Source: Butyricicoccus faecihominis
GTDB taxonomy: Bacteria > Bacillota > Clostridia > Oscillospirales > Butyricicoccaceae
Reading direction: 5' to 3'
NCBI RefSeq assembly: GCF_024462775.1
Contig: NZ_JANGCE010000035.1
Coordinates: 1-34,727, forward strand
Length of the DNA: 34,727 bases
Shown here: positions 15,765-23,851 of the stretch, piece after piece
How the letters are laid out: every line of letters begins with the position of its first letter
Position numbering within the stretch: the stretch's first letter is position 1
The notes under the pieces: model-generated
What the model was told of the DNA's origin: nothing
The model's database searches: none
What the model saw: only the letters and a program-made list of their open reading frames with translations
Made by a program: the position numbers and the translations under genes

Positions 15765-17284
15765 GTTGTTTCTCCTTCTGATATGACTTTTGCCGCTGCT
15801 TGGCGCTTGCTTTTGATCGATTTATAGCAGAACATGCCGATGGAAAGCGCGGCCAGCGCTAGAAACAGCAAGCTGAACGGGCGGGTCACGAAAATGGACA
15901 GGGAGTTATCCGACATGACCATCGCGTTGCGGAAATTCGTTTCCACCAGATCGCCCAGCACGACGCCGAGAATGATTGGCACCACGGAAAAGCCAAGCTT
16001 GCGCAGCAGAAAGGAAAATACGCCGATGCATACCGCCAGCAGCACATGGAAGGTGCTGGCCTCGCTCGAATAGGTGCCTGCGACGCAGTAGACGATGATC
16101 ATCGCGCTCATCAGTTCATAGGGAATGCGCGTGATGTTGGAATAAAACGGGGTGAACACGCGGCCGATCAGCAGCATGAGCACGTTGACCACGATCAGGC
16201 CGACCATGATGCCGTACAGCACATCGGGGTAATCCTTGAACAGCGCCGGACCCGGCACCATGCCTTGCAGCATGAACGCGCCGAGCAGAATGGCGGTGCA
16301 GCCGTCGCCCGGCACGCCGAGCGTCAAAAGCGGGATAAGAGTCGAACCGGTGGTGGCGTTGTTGGCGGATTCCGAAGCGGAAATGCCCTCAATTTCACCA
16401 TGGCCGAAATTATCCCCGTATTTGGAGGTTTTTTTGGCTTGATCGTAGCTGATGAAGGCCGCGATACCGCCGCCCGTGCCGGGCGTCGCGCCGACGATCG
16501 TGCCGATAACGGACGAGGTGAGCATCGTGCGGATACAGCGTTTGAATTCGGGCCATGAAAGCTTTTCACGGTCCAGCTTCAGCTTTTGTGTGCGCGCGGG
16601 GTCTGTTCGCGGGTTGTAATCAGACCGGCTGAGCAGCTCGGCAATGGCGAACAGGCCCACCAGCGTGACGATCAGCGGGATGCCGCCGGCCAGCTTGCGG
16701 TTGCCAAAGGCAAAACGAATGGCGCCGCTGACCGAGTCCTGCCCAATCACGGCAATGAAAATACCGATGATGCCGCCCATGATGCCCTTGATAATGTTGC
16801 CGTTTGAAATGCTGGAAATAATGGACAGGCCGAAAACCGCAATGCAGAAATATTCGGGCGGCCCGAAGATCTGTGTGATCTTTGCAATATTGGGCGCGGC
16901 GAACAAAAGCACCAGCGCGCTGAACAGGCCGCCGATAAAGGAGGCGTACAGCGCCATGGTCAGCGCTTTGAGCGGCTTGCCCTTTTGCGTCAGAGGATAG
17001 CCGTCCAAAACGGTCGCCGCGCTGGAGGGGGTGCCGGGCGTGTTGATCAGGATGGCGGTGATCGATCCGCCGTAGGTACCGCCGCAGTATAGGCCGAGCA
17101 GCAACAGCATGGATGGGATGGGCGGCATGCTGTACGTCAGCGGCAGGCAAAGGATGATGGCGATATCCGCCGTCAAGCCGGGGATCGCGCCGATGATAAT
17201 GCCCGCGAGCAGGCCCACCGCGATCGCCACAAAGCTTTCCAAGGAGGCCATCATCGAAAGTCCGGTCAGAATATTTTCAAACAT
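15761..17284 (-). CDS. tctA: Tripartite tricarboxylate transporter, large permease subunit TctA
   Basis: The 507 residues have about 12 membrane helices. The family signature near the N-terminus is complete: GAIPGLTADIAIILCLPLTY, a PPIPSMLLLLGLYCGGTYGG segment and SITAILINTPGTPSSAAT. A second GATPGTGGGIAAFISYDQAK copy in the middle reflects the internal duplication of the family. TctA forms the transport channel with TctB, while TctC delivers the substrate. AAAGGAGGG before its ATG overlaps the TctB stop, and its own stop overlaps the oxidoreductase start. Confidence 0.95.
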   Translation of the reverse strand: MFENILTGLSMMASLESFVAIAVGLLAGIIIGAIPGLTADIAIILCLPLTYSMPPIPSMLLLLGLYCGGTYGGSITAILINTPGTPSSAATVLDGYPLTQKGKPLKALTMALYASFIGGLFSALVLLFAAPNIAKITQIFGPPEYFCIAVFGLSIISSISNGNIIKGIMGGIIGIFIAVIGQDSVSGAIRFAFGNRKLAGGIPLIVTLVGLFAIAELLSRSDYNPRTDPARTQKLKLDREKLSWPEFKRCIRTMLTSSVIGTIVGATPGTGGGIAAFISYDQAKKTSKYGDNFGHGEIEGISASESANNATTGSTLIPLLTLGVPGDGCTAILLGAFMLQGMVPGPALFKDYPDVLYGIMVGLIVVNVLMLLIGRVFTPFYSNITRIPYELMSAMIIVYCVAGTYSSEASTFHVLLAVCIGVFSFLLRKLGFSVVPIILGVVLGDLVETNFRNAMVMSDNSLSIFVTRPFSLLFLALAALSIGMFCYKSIKSKRQAAAKVISEGETT

Positions 17285-17296
17285 GGTTTCCCTCCT

Positions 17297-17755
17297 TTAC
17301 GGCAGCGATACGCTCATTGCTTGGAACGCAAAGTAAGCGAAAAAGATGTTTGCGCTGACGATGGCGTAAAACCACCATTTCCGCGCGCCGAAATAGATCA
17401 GGATGCCGACCGACAGCAGCAGGGAGGAAACGATAAACCCGGCGTGCGGCAGGATGAGCGCGTAGACGATCAGCATCGCAATGTAGAGAAGCGGCTTGAG
17501 CCGGCGGAGGTTGTCTTTGCAAAACAGCGCGCCGGACACCACATATTCCTTTTTATCCTTGGATAGGACGCCCTGTATGAGCAGGATCACGCTGCACAGG
17601 ATCAGGCCGCGGATCAAGAGCGTCGGCACGGTGGCCGCCGTGATCGGCCCGGTTTCATAGGTTTTTATCTGCGAGGGGATCAACAGGTGCAAGACCGTCG
17701 AAAGGACGAGAAAGACCGCACCGGTGATCATATTGGAATTGAGCTTTATTTTCAT
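17297..17755 (-). CDS. tctB: Tripartite tricarboxylate transporter, small permease subunit TctB
   Basis: The 152 residues start at ATG 17755 (an in-frame TTG at 17767 is possible, and both have weak ribosome sites). Four hydrophobic helices with a charged loop (SKDKKEY...CKDNLRR) between the second and third match TctB. It lies between TctC and TctA, 12 bp before TctA. Small TctB subunits are poorly conserved, so the call rests on topology, size and position together. Confidence 0.88.
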   Translation of the reverse strand: MKIKLNSNMITGAVFLVLSTVLHLLIPSQIKTYETGPITAATVPTLLIRGLILCSVILLIQGVLSKDKKEYVVSGALFCKDNLRRLKPLLYIAMLIVYALILPHAGFIVSSLLLSVGILIYFGARKWWFYAIVSANIFFAYFAFQAMSVSLP

Positions 17756-17810
17756 GGTTATCACCAATCCGTGCGCGGATGATAGGGCCGCGTACGCCTT
17801 TCCGCTGGTT

Positions 17811-18803
17811 TCAGGGCTGCTGGATCAGGGCGACGTAATCGTCCATGCTTTCCATTTGGTCTTCGATAAACCGGGTCACTTCGTCCGCGTCCGCGTCCCA
17901 CAGCGGATAGCCCAGCTCTTCCATATAGCCGGTGAATGCAGGGTCGGCATAGACCTGATCGAGCAGCGCGGTCAACTTGTCCTTGATCTCCTGCGGAACG
18001 TCCGCGCGGATGGCAAGGCAGTCCATGCCGCCGAACTCCGCGTCGATCCCCCACTCGCTCAGCGGCTGCATGGCGCCGAACTTGGTTTCGACAGCTTCCG
18101 GGTATAGGGTCGCGACCGCCTTGGCCTTGCCTTCCTCTTGGTAGGCGTAATAATCCGGCTGGGGGGCAAGGCCGATATCCACCTGACCGGATACCACGGC
18201 GTTGATCACCTCGGCCGAGCTGCCCAGAACGACCGGTTCGGCCTCGATCCCCTGCGAAATAAACGCGGCGGAAGCGACAACATATTGATCGCCGCCCGGG
18301 CCGGAGGAGGTCGCGTACTTGAGCTTATTGTTTTTGCCGTAATCCAGCACATCGTCGAAGGTCTCCAAACCGGATTTTTCAGGATTAACCAGCACCATGA
18401 GCGAGACTGTGCGCATGCCGCGCAGCATAGTGAAATCGGACAGCTCATATTCCACATCGATAAACTTGGGCGTGAGTGAGAACAGCGGGCCGTTGGCGAC
18501 CACCAGCGTGTAGCCGTCCGCCTCGGCGTCGAACGCATCGCCCATGCCGATCGTTCCGGAAGCGCCGGTGTGGTTTTCCACCACGATCGGCTGGTCGAAA
18601 TACTTTTGCCCCACCTGCGAGATTTTGCGCGCGATTACGTCCGCGCCGCCGCCGACGCCCCACGGGCAAATGATCGTGACCGGCTTGCTGGGATAATCCT
18701 CGGTTTTGACCTCCTTGCCGCCCGGCTGGCCGCCGCAGGCCGTCAGCGCGGTCAACATCAGGGACGATGCCAATAAGATCGATGCCGCTTTGTTCAGTTT
18801 CAT
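17811..18803 (-). CDS. tctC: Tripartite tricarboxylate transporter, substrate-binding lipoprotein TctC
   Basis: The 330 residues start at ATG 18803 behind AAAAGGAG; the reading upstream of it runs through the operator region and is not translated. A lipoprotein signal MKLNKAASILLASSLMLTAL with lipobox LTAC anchors it outside the membrane. The mature chain has the Bug/TctC fold: YPSKPVTIICPWGVGGGADV near the start, then VENHTGASGTIG and a later YATSSGPGGDQY segment. It captures a carboxylate substrate for TctAB. A LacI-type operator sits about 50 bp upstream. The ligand cannot be named. Confidence 0.93.
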   Translation of the reverse strand: MKLNKAASILLASSLMLTALTACGGQPGGKEVKTEDYPSKPVTIICPWGVGGGADVIARKISQVGQKYFDQPIVVENHTGASGTIGMGDAFDAEADGYTLVVANGPLFSLTPKFIDVEYELSDFTMLRGMRTVSLMVLVNPEKSGLETFDDVLDYGKNNKLKYATSSGPGGDQYVVASAAFISQGIEAEPVVLGSSAEVINAVVSGQVDIGLAPQPDYYAYQEEGKAKAVATLYPEAVETKFGAMQPLSEWGIDAEFGGMDCLAIRADVPQEIKDKLTALLDQVYADPAFTGYMEELGYPLWDADADEVTRFIEDQMESMDDYVALIQQP

Positions 18804-18835
18804 GTTACTTCTCCTTTTCTGGTTTACATTTTCTG

Positions 18836-18866
18836 AAGTGCCTTCCAGCACTTGCATACGTATTCA
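18836..18866. promoter_or_regulatory. LacI-type operator and small hairpin ahead of tctC
   Basis: TGCATACGTATTCA (18853-18866) has the same core as the site at the regulator's own start. Just downstream on the transcript strand a 6-bp hairpin (AAGTGC/GCACTT, 18836-18853) abuts the operator. No consensus -10/-35 pair could be placed. Confidence 0.6.
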
Positions 18867-18880
18867 TTGACGCAGACCGA

Positions 18881-19924
18881 TCATTTGATCGACCCGCTTT
18901 GGCTAGGGGGAACAAAGGTATCCCGAATGACCAATTCGCTGTCCAGCAGATAGCGGTAGGTCGCAAGGGACCTGCCTTCGGTCATGGCGAGCACCCAATC
19001 GACCGTCAGTTCGATGATCCGGTCATAATCGACCGCGACCGTGGTGAGCTGGGGGTGAAACCAAGTTCCCATGGCGATGTTGTCCGCGCCGATGATCGCC
19101 ACATCCTCCGGCACGCGAAGCTGCTTTTGCCGCAGGGCTTCGATCACGCCGAGCGCCATGAGATCATTTTGCGCAAAGCACGCGGTACCGGGCTGGAACA
19201 GTTCGATATGGGCAAGTGTCTGCTCGGTTGCCTGTTCCAAATGGTAGTCCGCGCACAAGACGTGGGAAGGGGGCAGGCCGAAGCCGTGGCGGCGCAGGGC
19301 TTCCGTGAATCCGGTGTGCTTATGGACCACATCGATGCGCTGCGAGGGGCCGGTCAGTTCGACAAAGCGTTCATAACCGGCCCGGCAAAACGCGTCGCCT
19401 GCCAGTCGGCCGATCTCGGTATGGTGCGGCGCGATCATGAACGGTTCCTCGGAGACCTCGTTGGTGTCGTAGATGAAAATATAGGGGATACGCGTTTCTT
19501 GCAACAGGTTGCGCACGCGGTCGTTCACCTGCGGACGGTTGAAAATCAGCGCGTCAAACCGCCGGTTGCTGATGCTTTTTTCCACTGCGGACTGGTCTTC
19601 CTGTGTCCGGTCGTCAAACACCGGCACGACATCCAGATTTTCGCGCAGCAGCTGCATACGTATGCGATAGTATAGGTCGCTCTGGATATAGTGATTGGCA
19701 AAGCCGGTAAAGTCTTCAGAAAAAATGTAGCCGACCACGCCGGTGCGGTTGGTCTTTAGGCCCCGTGCATTCGTATTGAACTGAAAGGAGTATTCGGCGG
19801 CGATTTTTTTCACGCGCGCCTTGGTTTCCTCCGATACGAGCGGGCTGTCGTTCAGGCAGCGGGAAACAGTGGACTGCGATACGCCTGCAAGCTTTGCAAG
19901 TTCGACAGAAGTAATGGTTTTCAC
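18881..19924 (-). CDS. LacI family transcriptional regulator
   Basis: The 347 residues start at GTG 19924, with AGGAGG 6 bp upstream; the longer reading to 20014 would cross the promoter and operator. Residues 1-60 are the LacI HTH and hinge: TSVELAKLAGVSQSTVSRCL, NDSPLVSEETKARVKKIAAE and GLKTNRTGVVGYIF. The remainder is the periplasmic-binding-like ligand domain. It precedes tctC on the same strand. Palindromes with core CATACGTATG lie at its own start, inside its coding region and before tctC. It probably represses itself and the transporter operon until the carboxylate or a product binds. Confidence 0.92.
   Translation of the reverse strand: MKTITSVELAKLAGVSQSTVSRCLNDSPLVSEETKARVKKIAAEYSFQFNTNARGLKTNRTGVVGYIFSEDFTGFANHYIQSDLYYRIRMQLLRENLDVVPVFDDRTQEDQSAVEKSISNRRFDALIFNRPQVNDRVRNLLQETRIPYIFIYDTNEVSEEPFMIAPHHTEIGRLAGDAFCRAGYERFVELTGPSQRIDVVHKHTGFTEALRRHGFGLPPSHVLCADYHLEQATEQTLAHIELFQPGTACFAQNDLMALGVIEALRQKQLRVPEDVAIIGADNIAMGTWFHPQLTTVAVDYDRIIELTVDWVLAMTEGRSLATYRYLLDSELVIRDTFVPPSQSGSIK
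19654..19665. promoter_or_regulatory. Intragenic LacI-type operator candidate
   Basis: GCATACGTATGC, a perfect 12-bp palindrome, lies inside the regulator gene about 260 bp past its start. It encodes part of RIRMQ, so it could be coincidence, but it matches the two flanking operators at the 10-bp core. Confidence 0.45.
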
Positions 19925-19937
19925 GATGCGCCTCCTC

Positions 19938-19953
19938 TTGCATACGTATGAAA
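19938..19953. promoter_or_regulatory. LacI-type operator at the regulator's own 5' leader
   Basis: TTGCATACGTATGAAA contains a perfect 10-bp palindrome (CATACGTATG). It lies between the promoter and the AGGAGG of the regulator gene, a road-block position for autorepression. Confidence 0.65.
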
Positions 19954-19966
19954 TCTTGTTGTTTTT

Positions 19967-19995
19967 GTTATAGCACAGGAGATTTGAAAAAGCAA
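19967..19995 (-). promoter_or_regulatory. Promoter of the LacI family regulator
   Basis: On the minus strand TTGCTT (19995-19990), 17 bp and TATAAC (19972-19967) form the promoter, with a TG extended -10 (TGCTATAAC). Confidence 0.6.
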
Positions 19996-20069
19996 CAGCA
20001 TTTTTTGCGTTCATCGCAAATTCATCATTCTTTACAAGATCACAACAAAAAGTTCTACAAATACGATAA

Positions 20070-20100
20070 GAAAAAGCGGATGCAACGCATCCGCTTTTTC
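20070..20100 (-). terminator. Terminator of the IolB-like gene
   Basis: A perfect 14-bp stem (GAAAAAGCGGATGC / GCATCCGCTTTTTC) with an AAC loop has a U-rich descending arm on either strand. It lies 37 bp past the IolB-like stop. No plus-strand gene reads into it. Confidence 0.85.
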
Positions 20101-20121
20101 TCAGGCTATCAAAAAACGTGG
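20101..20121 (-). repeat. End-fragment D of the structured element next to a terminator
   Basis: On the minus strand GTTTTTTGATAGCCTGA directly precedes the hairpin. It differs at two of 17 positions from the GTTTTTTGACAGTCTGA end of copy A, which also abuts a hairpin. Only the end is present. Confidence 0.4.
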
Positions 20122-20137
20122 CGATGATCGACAGAGA

Positions 20138-20941
20138 TCAGCCTTCGTTTTCCTCGCCGGTCCAGAATTTCGCTTTGGGATCGACCAGCCATTCGTGGAT
20201 TGGATCGTCGATACGGGTCTTTTTCCACGGATTGCCGGGCAGATGGCGGATGCCCCACGCGTAGCAGCAGGGGTAACCGGGCGCCATGACCATGGAGTGC
20301 GTGTTCTTGGTGATGACGGCCAGACCGTTGTGGTGCAATTCGCACACCTCGTCGTCCACCCAGCCCGCGCCAAAGCCCTGCGGCTTGTCAAAATGGTAGA
20401 AATAGACCTCGGGCTGCGGATGCCAGTGCGGGGGATAGCTCGACCACTTGCCGGGCAGGTTGACGACCTCGCCCAGCACCATGTTGGAATAGGGGGCGTT
20501 GCCGTAGTCAAAGCTGGTGCGCACATCGCGCTTGATGCAGCCGTTACACTCGCCGTCCGCGCCGCGCCGCCAGGTGTCGGTCTCCTCCGGGGTATAAAGG
20601 TGGGCGTCGAACTGGTTGTCGTTATAGGTCTTCTGTACGTAAAACTCGCAGTGGCCGTGGGCCGTGATCGTGCAGCCGTCGCCCGCGCACAGGTGCAGGC
20701 AGTAGGTGCTGTACTCGAACGGATTGGGGCGGTCGATATCGACGGACCGGCCGGCGTATTCCACCGTGGCCTTGCCCTCGAACATGATCCAAGCCATTTC
20801 CTTCTTTTCCTCGTGGAAGGAATAGGTGTCGCCGTCCTCCATGATGAGCAGAGCGGCGTCCATCATGCTGTTTTCGCCGTTGTTTACGTCGCAGTTGATG
20901 TACTCGTTATAGCCTCGCTTGCATTCCTTGTCGATATACAT
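20138..20941 (-). CDS. IolB-like cupin sugar-acid isomerase
   Basis: The 267 residues match the two-cupin IolB/KduI family. The second barrel carries SSYPPHWHPQPEVYFYHFDK, then PQGFG at about 165-190. It supplies the His-His-Glu metal ligands, and ITKNTHSMVMAPGYPC supplies the last His. IolB converts 5-deoxy-glucuronate to 2-deoxy-5-keto-gluconate in inositol breakdown. No other iol gene is present here, so the substrate may be a different uronate or keto-sugar acid. AAAGGAG precedes the ATG. It lies 32 bp behind the GntR gene on the same strand and ends at a strong terminator. Confidence 0.78.
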   Translation of the reverse strand: MYIDKECKRGYNEYINCDVNNGENSMMDAALLIMEDGDTYSFHEEKKEMAWIMFEGKATVEYAGRSVDIDRPNPFEYSTYCLHLCAGDGCTITAHGHCEFYVQKTYNDNQFDAHLYTPEETDTWRRGADGECNGCIKRDVRTSFDYGNAPYSNMVLGEVVNLPGKWSSYPPHWHPQPEVYFYHFDKPQGFGAGWVDDEVCELHHNGLAVITKNTHSMVMAPGYPCCYAWGIRHLPGNPWKKTRIDDPIHEWLVDPKAKFWTGEENEG

Positions 20942-20973
20942 TGTAAAAGTCTCCTTTCTATTGATAACATGGG

Positions 20974-21651
20974 TCAGTCGTTTGAGAAATACGCGGGGAA
21001 CTGCGCGCGGATGGCTTTTTCCCGCGCATCGGTATTCTGGTGATCGTGGTGTACGTCCATGACGGCGGTCAGCGTCGCCGCGTCGCCGGCCTCAATACTG
21101 CTCACAATTTGCAGGTGCTCCTGATAGGATTTTTGCAGCATGCCGGGCCGTTTCAGGTCGAGCACAAGCACGCGGTTGTAATGCGCGCGGGAATTGGCGA
21201 TGCTTGACCAGATCAGATCGTGCCCGGCGACGGAAAAGATTGTGCGGTGGAAAGCGTTGTCCAAACGGATGTATTCCAGAACATCGTCCTTTCCCATGGC
21301 GCGCTCCATAAAATAGAGCGTTTGCTCGACCGCCTCGCTGATACAGGCTTTTTGCCGGCACAGGAGCAGGCAGACGTTGGAATCCAGCAGGTGCCGCATG
21401 TAGGCGACCTCATTGGCTAGGTGAAAATCGATCGGCGCGACATAGGTGCTGCGTTGGGGGTAGATCTCCACCAGATATTCGCCGGACAGGCGGATCAGGG
21501 CCTCGCGGATCGGCGTGCGGCTGCAATTCAGGTGCTGGGTCAATTCGGCCTCATGCAGGACGGAGCCCGGCATCAGGTCGAGATATTGGATCGCGTCCTT
21601 GAGGGCGCGATATACGTCGGTGCGCCCGGTTTGGCTGGACGAACGAGTCAT
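20974..21651 (-). CDS. GntR family (FadR-type, FCD domain) transcriptional regulator
   Basis: The 225 residues have an N-terminal winged helix (ALKDAIQYLDLMPGSVLHEA, then ELTQHLNCSRTPIREAL, residues about 15-55) and a C-terminal all-helical FCD domain with metal-site residues (NAFHRTIF, near 135, and the distal histidines in MDVHHDHQ near 200). FCD regulators usually sense carboxylic or sugar acids. GGGAGG lies 12 bp before the ATG. It is co-transcribed with the IolB-like gene. The best target candidates are the ATATAYTAGTATAT sites at the SDR/Ald, aminotransferase and symporter promoters, since it is the only regulator in this locus. Confidence 0.9.
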   Translation of the reverse strand: MTRSSSQTGRTDVYRALKDAIQYLDLMPGSVLHEAELTQHLNCSRTPIREALIRLSGEYLVEIYPQRSTYVAPIDFHLANEVAYMRHLLDSNVCLLLCRQKACISEAVEQTLYFMERAMGKDDVLEYIRLDNAFHRTIFSVAGHDLIWSSIANSRAHYNRVLVLDLKRPGMLQKSYQEHLQIVSSIEAGDAATLTAVMDVHHDHQNTDAREKAIRAQFPAYFSND

Positions 21652-21712
21652 GGGTTCAACACTTCCTCCCTATGGTGTAATGGTCCGCCGGCGCGCGGAA
21701 TAGAGATATGCC

Positions 21713-21746
21713 GCAAAGGGCCCGGTCATTTTGCCGGGCCCTTTGC
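21713..21746 (-). terminator. Terminator of alanine dehydrogenase
   Basis: A perfect 13-bp stem (GCAAAGGGCCCGG / CCGGGCCCTTTGC) with an 8-nt loop lies 59 bp past the ald stop on the minus strand. The U-run is short. Confidence 0.65.
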
Positions 21747-21805
21747 TTGGGAAAAGAGAGAAGAGAAAAGAGATATGGGATAAGAGCAAATTTAATCAGG
21801 ACCGC

Positions 21806-22918
21806 TCAGATCAGCGACTCGATATCAAAGCATTCCATGCCAAACGCCTCGGCGACGCCGTCCAGCGTGCACTTGCCGGCATAGCAGTTCACGCCTTCGG
21901 CCAGTCCCTTGTCCGCACGGACAGCGGCTTCCAGCCCCTGACCGGCAATGGTGAGGCCATAGTTCAGTGTAGTATTGGTCAGCGCGATGGTCGAGGTGCG
22001 CGCGACGGCGCCCGGCATATTGGCCACGCAGTAGTGGACGATGCCGTCGATCTCGAAGATCGGGTCCTGATGGGTGGTGGCGTGGGTGGTCTCAATGCAG
22101 CCGCCCTGATCGACGGCCACGTCTACCAGCACCGCGCCCTTACGCATTTTTTTCAGATCCTCGCGCAGAACGAGCTTGGGCGCCTTGCGGCCGGGAATCA
22201 GCACGGCGCCGATCACGACGTCCGCCTGCGAAATGGCCGAAAGGATGTTGGCGCGGGTGCTGTAAAGCGTCTGGATACGGCTGCCGAAAATATCGTCCAG
22301 ATAGGCGAGGCGCTGTACGTTGACGTCGAGGATGGTGACGTTCGCGCCCATGCCGACCGCGATCTTGCAGGCGTTGGTGCCAACGCCGCCGCCGCCCAGA
22401 ATGACGATGTTTGCCTTTTCCACACCCGGCACGCCGGAAAGCAGCAGGCCGCGGCCGCCGTAGGTGCGCTCTAAGTACTTGGCCGCCTGCTGTACCGACA
22501 TGCGGCCCGCGATCTCGCTCATCGGGGCCAAGCAGGGCAGTCCGCCGTTCTTGCCGACGATGGTCTCGTACGCGACCGCTTTGGTGCCCGCCGCGAGGAT
22601 GGCGTCGGTCAGCGGCCGGTCGGCCGCAAGGTGCAGGTACGTATAAAGGATCTGATCCTTCTTGAGGAACTGATATTCCGACTCGATCGGTTCCTTTACC
22701 TTGACGATCATTTCCGCCTGCTCCCAAACGGAGGCGGCGTCCGGCAGGATGGCCGCGCCGGCGACGGCGTATTCGCCATCGTCGAAGCCAGAACCCGCGC
22801 CCGCGCCCGTTTCAACCAGCACGGTATGCCCTGCGTCGGCGTAAGCCTTTACATTGCCGGGCGTGAGTCCGACGCGGAATTCATTATTCTTGATCTCTTT
22901 GACAAGTCCGATGATCAT
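21806..22918 (-). CDS. ald: Alanine dehydrogenase
   Basis: This NAD-dependent oxidative deaminase interconverts L-alanine with pyruvate, ammonium and NADH. Its 370 residues are the full family length. N-terminal MIIGLVKEIKNNEFRVGLTP is diagnostic, and the substrate residues Lys in IVKVKEPIESEY (~74) and His in YLHLAAD (~96) are kept. The Rossmann motif VILGGGGVGTNACKIAVGMG lies near 170, and the catalytic Asp in VDVAVDQGG near 270. AAAGGAG precedes the ATG. It diverges from the SDR gene over a shared regulatory region. Next to a class III aminotransferase it probably recycles the alanine formed from pyruvate and excretes the nitrogen as ammonium. Confidence 0.95.
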   Translation of the reverse strand: MIIGLVKEIKNNEFRVGLTPGNVKAYADAGHTVLVETGAGAGSGFDDGEYAVAGAAILPDAASVWEQAEMIVKVKEPIESEYQFLKKDQILYTYLHLAADRPLTDAILAAGTKAVAYETIVGKNGGLPCLAPMSEIAGRMSVQQAAKYLERTYGGRGLLLSGVPGVEKANIVILGGGGVGTNACKIAVGMGANVTILDVNVQRLAYLDDIFGSRIQTLYSTRANILSAISQADVVIGAVLIPGRKAPKLVLREDLKKMRKGAVLVDVAVDQGGCIETTHATTHQDPIFEIDGIVHYCVANMPGAVARTSTIALTNTTLNYGLTIAGQGLEAAVRADKGLAEGVNCYAGKCTLDGVAEAFGMECFDIESLI

Positions 22919-23006
22919 AATCGTTCTCCTTTAAATAAAATCAGTGACAATAGGAACAAAGCAGAGAGGTCAGTTACATTCCGCAACCGGTCTCGGTTGG
23001 TTTCAC

Positions 23007-23037
23007 TTGACAAGAGTATATTAATATATTAGTATAT
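23007..23037 (+). promoter_or_regulatory. SDR promoter with overlapping GntR operator candidate
   Basis: TTGACA (23007-23012), 17 bp and TAGTAT (23030-23035) form a near-consensus promoter. The dyad ATATATTAGTATAT (23024-23037) covers the -10 box. The block ATTAATATATTAGTATATG is repeated exactly at the aminotransferase promoter. The same operator could also act on the divergent ald gene. Confidence 0.8.
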
Positions 23038-23110
23038 GGTTGTCAAGAGGTTTTGCAAAGATTTTTTGAAAAAACCTAAAATCGTTGAAATCAATAAGGA
23101 GGAACGGCGC

Positions 23111-23833
23111 ATGGAAAGGATCGCATTGGTAACGGGCGGCAGTTCGGGAATTGGGAGCGCGATCGTGGCGGCACTGGCGGAGCGGGGGCATACGGTCATA
23201 TTTACTTACCGTTCGCCGCGCGGCGCGGAGCAAACAATGGCTTTGGCGCGGCGGCTTGGCGGCAAGGTCGAGGCGATGGCCTGCGACCTTGCGGATACCG
23301 CGGCGGCGCGCGAGCTGGCGGAACAGATCGCGGCAAGGTACGGCAGGATCGATATATTGGTCAACTGCGCGGGGCTGTCGAACACCAAGCCCATAGAGGA
23401 AATAGATGAAACAGAATGGGACCGTATGCTGGACACCAATTTAAAGGCACCATTTTTCCTGACTAAAGCCGTATTCCGTTCTATGCGTCGCGCGGGCTTT
23501 GGGCGTATCGTTTGGATCACCTCAATCGCGGGCGACCGGGGCGGCCTGTATTCGGGCGTACATTATAGTGCGTCCAAGGGCGGGCTGGCGGCCATGGCCA
23601 AGTGCTTTGCGCGGCTGGGCGCGGCGTACGGCGTTACCTCTAACGCGGTGTCGCCCGGCGTGGTGGAGACTCCCATGTCGCGCGAGGAAGGCGTGCCGGC
23701 TGACGATGTGCCCCTTGGCCGTGCGGCCCGGCCCGAGGAGGTGGCGGAAGCGGTGTGCTTTTTGGCTTCCGACGGGGCGGGGTATATCACCGGCGCGACG
23801 ATCGATGTGAACGGCGGACAATATATGAGATAA
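23111..23833 (+). CDS. Short-chain dehydrogenase/reductase (FabG-like)
   Basis: The 240 residues start at ATG 23111 with AAGGAGG 8 bp upstream; the frame is open back to 23036 but that part is promoter and leader. It is a classical SDR with TGGSSGIG cofactor motif at 8-15, NCAG near 86, catalytic Ser in ITSIAG, Tyr and Lys in YSASKGG near 152, and the SPGVVETPM segment. It reduces a ketone or aldehyde, or oxidises an alcohol, with NAD(P)H. Control by the same operator as the aminotransferase suggests it acts on a pathway intermediate rather than in fatty-acid synthesis. Confidence 0.9.
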   Translation: MERIALVTGGSSGIGSAIVAALAERGHTVIFTYRSPRGAEQTMALARRLGGKVEAMACDLADTAAARELAEQIAARYGRIDILVNCAGLSNTKPIEEIDETEWDRMLDTNLKAPFFLTKAVFRSMRRAGFGRIVWITSIAGDRGGLYSGVHYSASKGGLAAMAKCFARLGAAYGVTSNAVSPGVVETPMSREEGVPADDVPLGRAARPEEVAEAVCFLASDGAGYITGATIDVNGGQYMR

Positions 23834-23851
23834 AGCCTTTTTAGGTAGGAG

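Noticed and set aside
14490-18803. Flavocytochrome-type fumarate reductase system
   Set aside because: The oxidoreductase has no heme motif, FMN-attachment domain or export signal.
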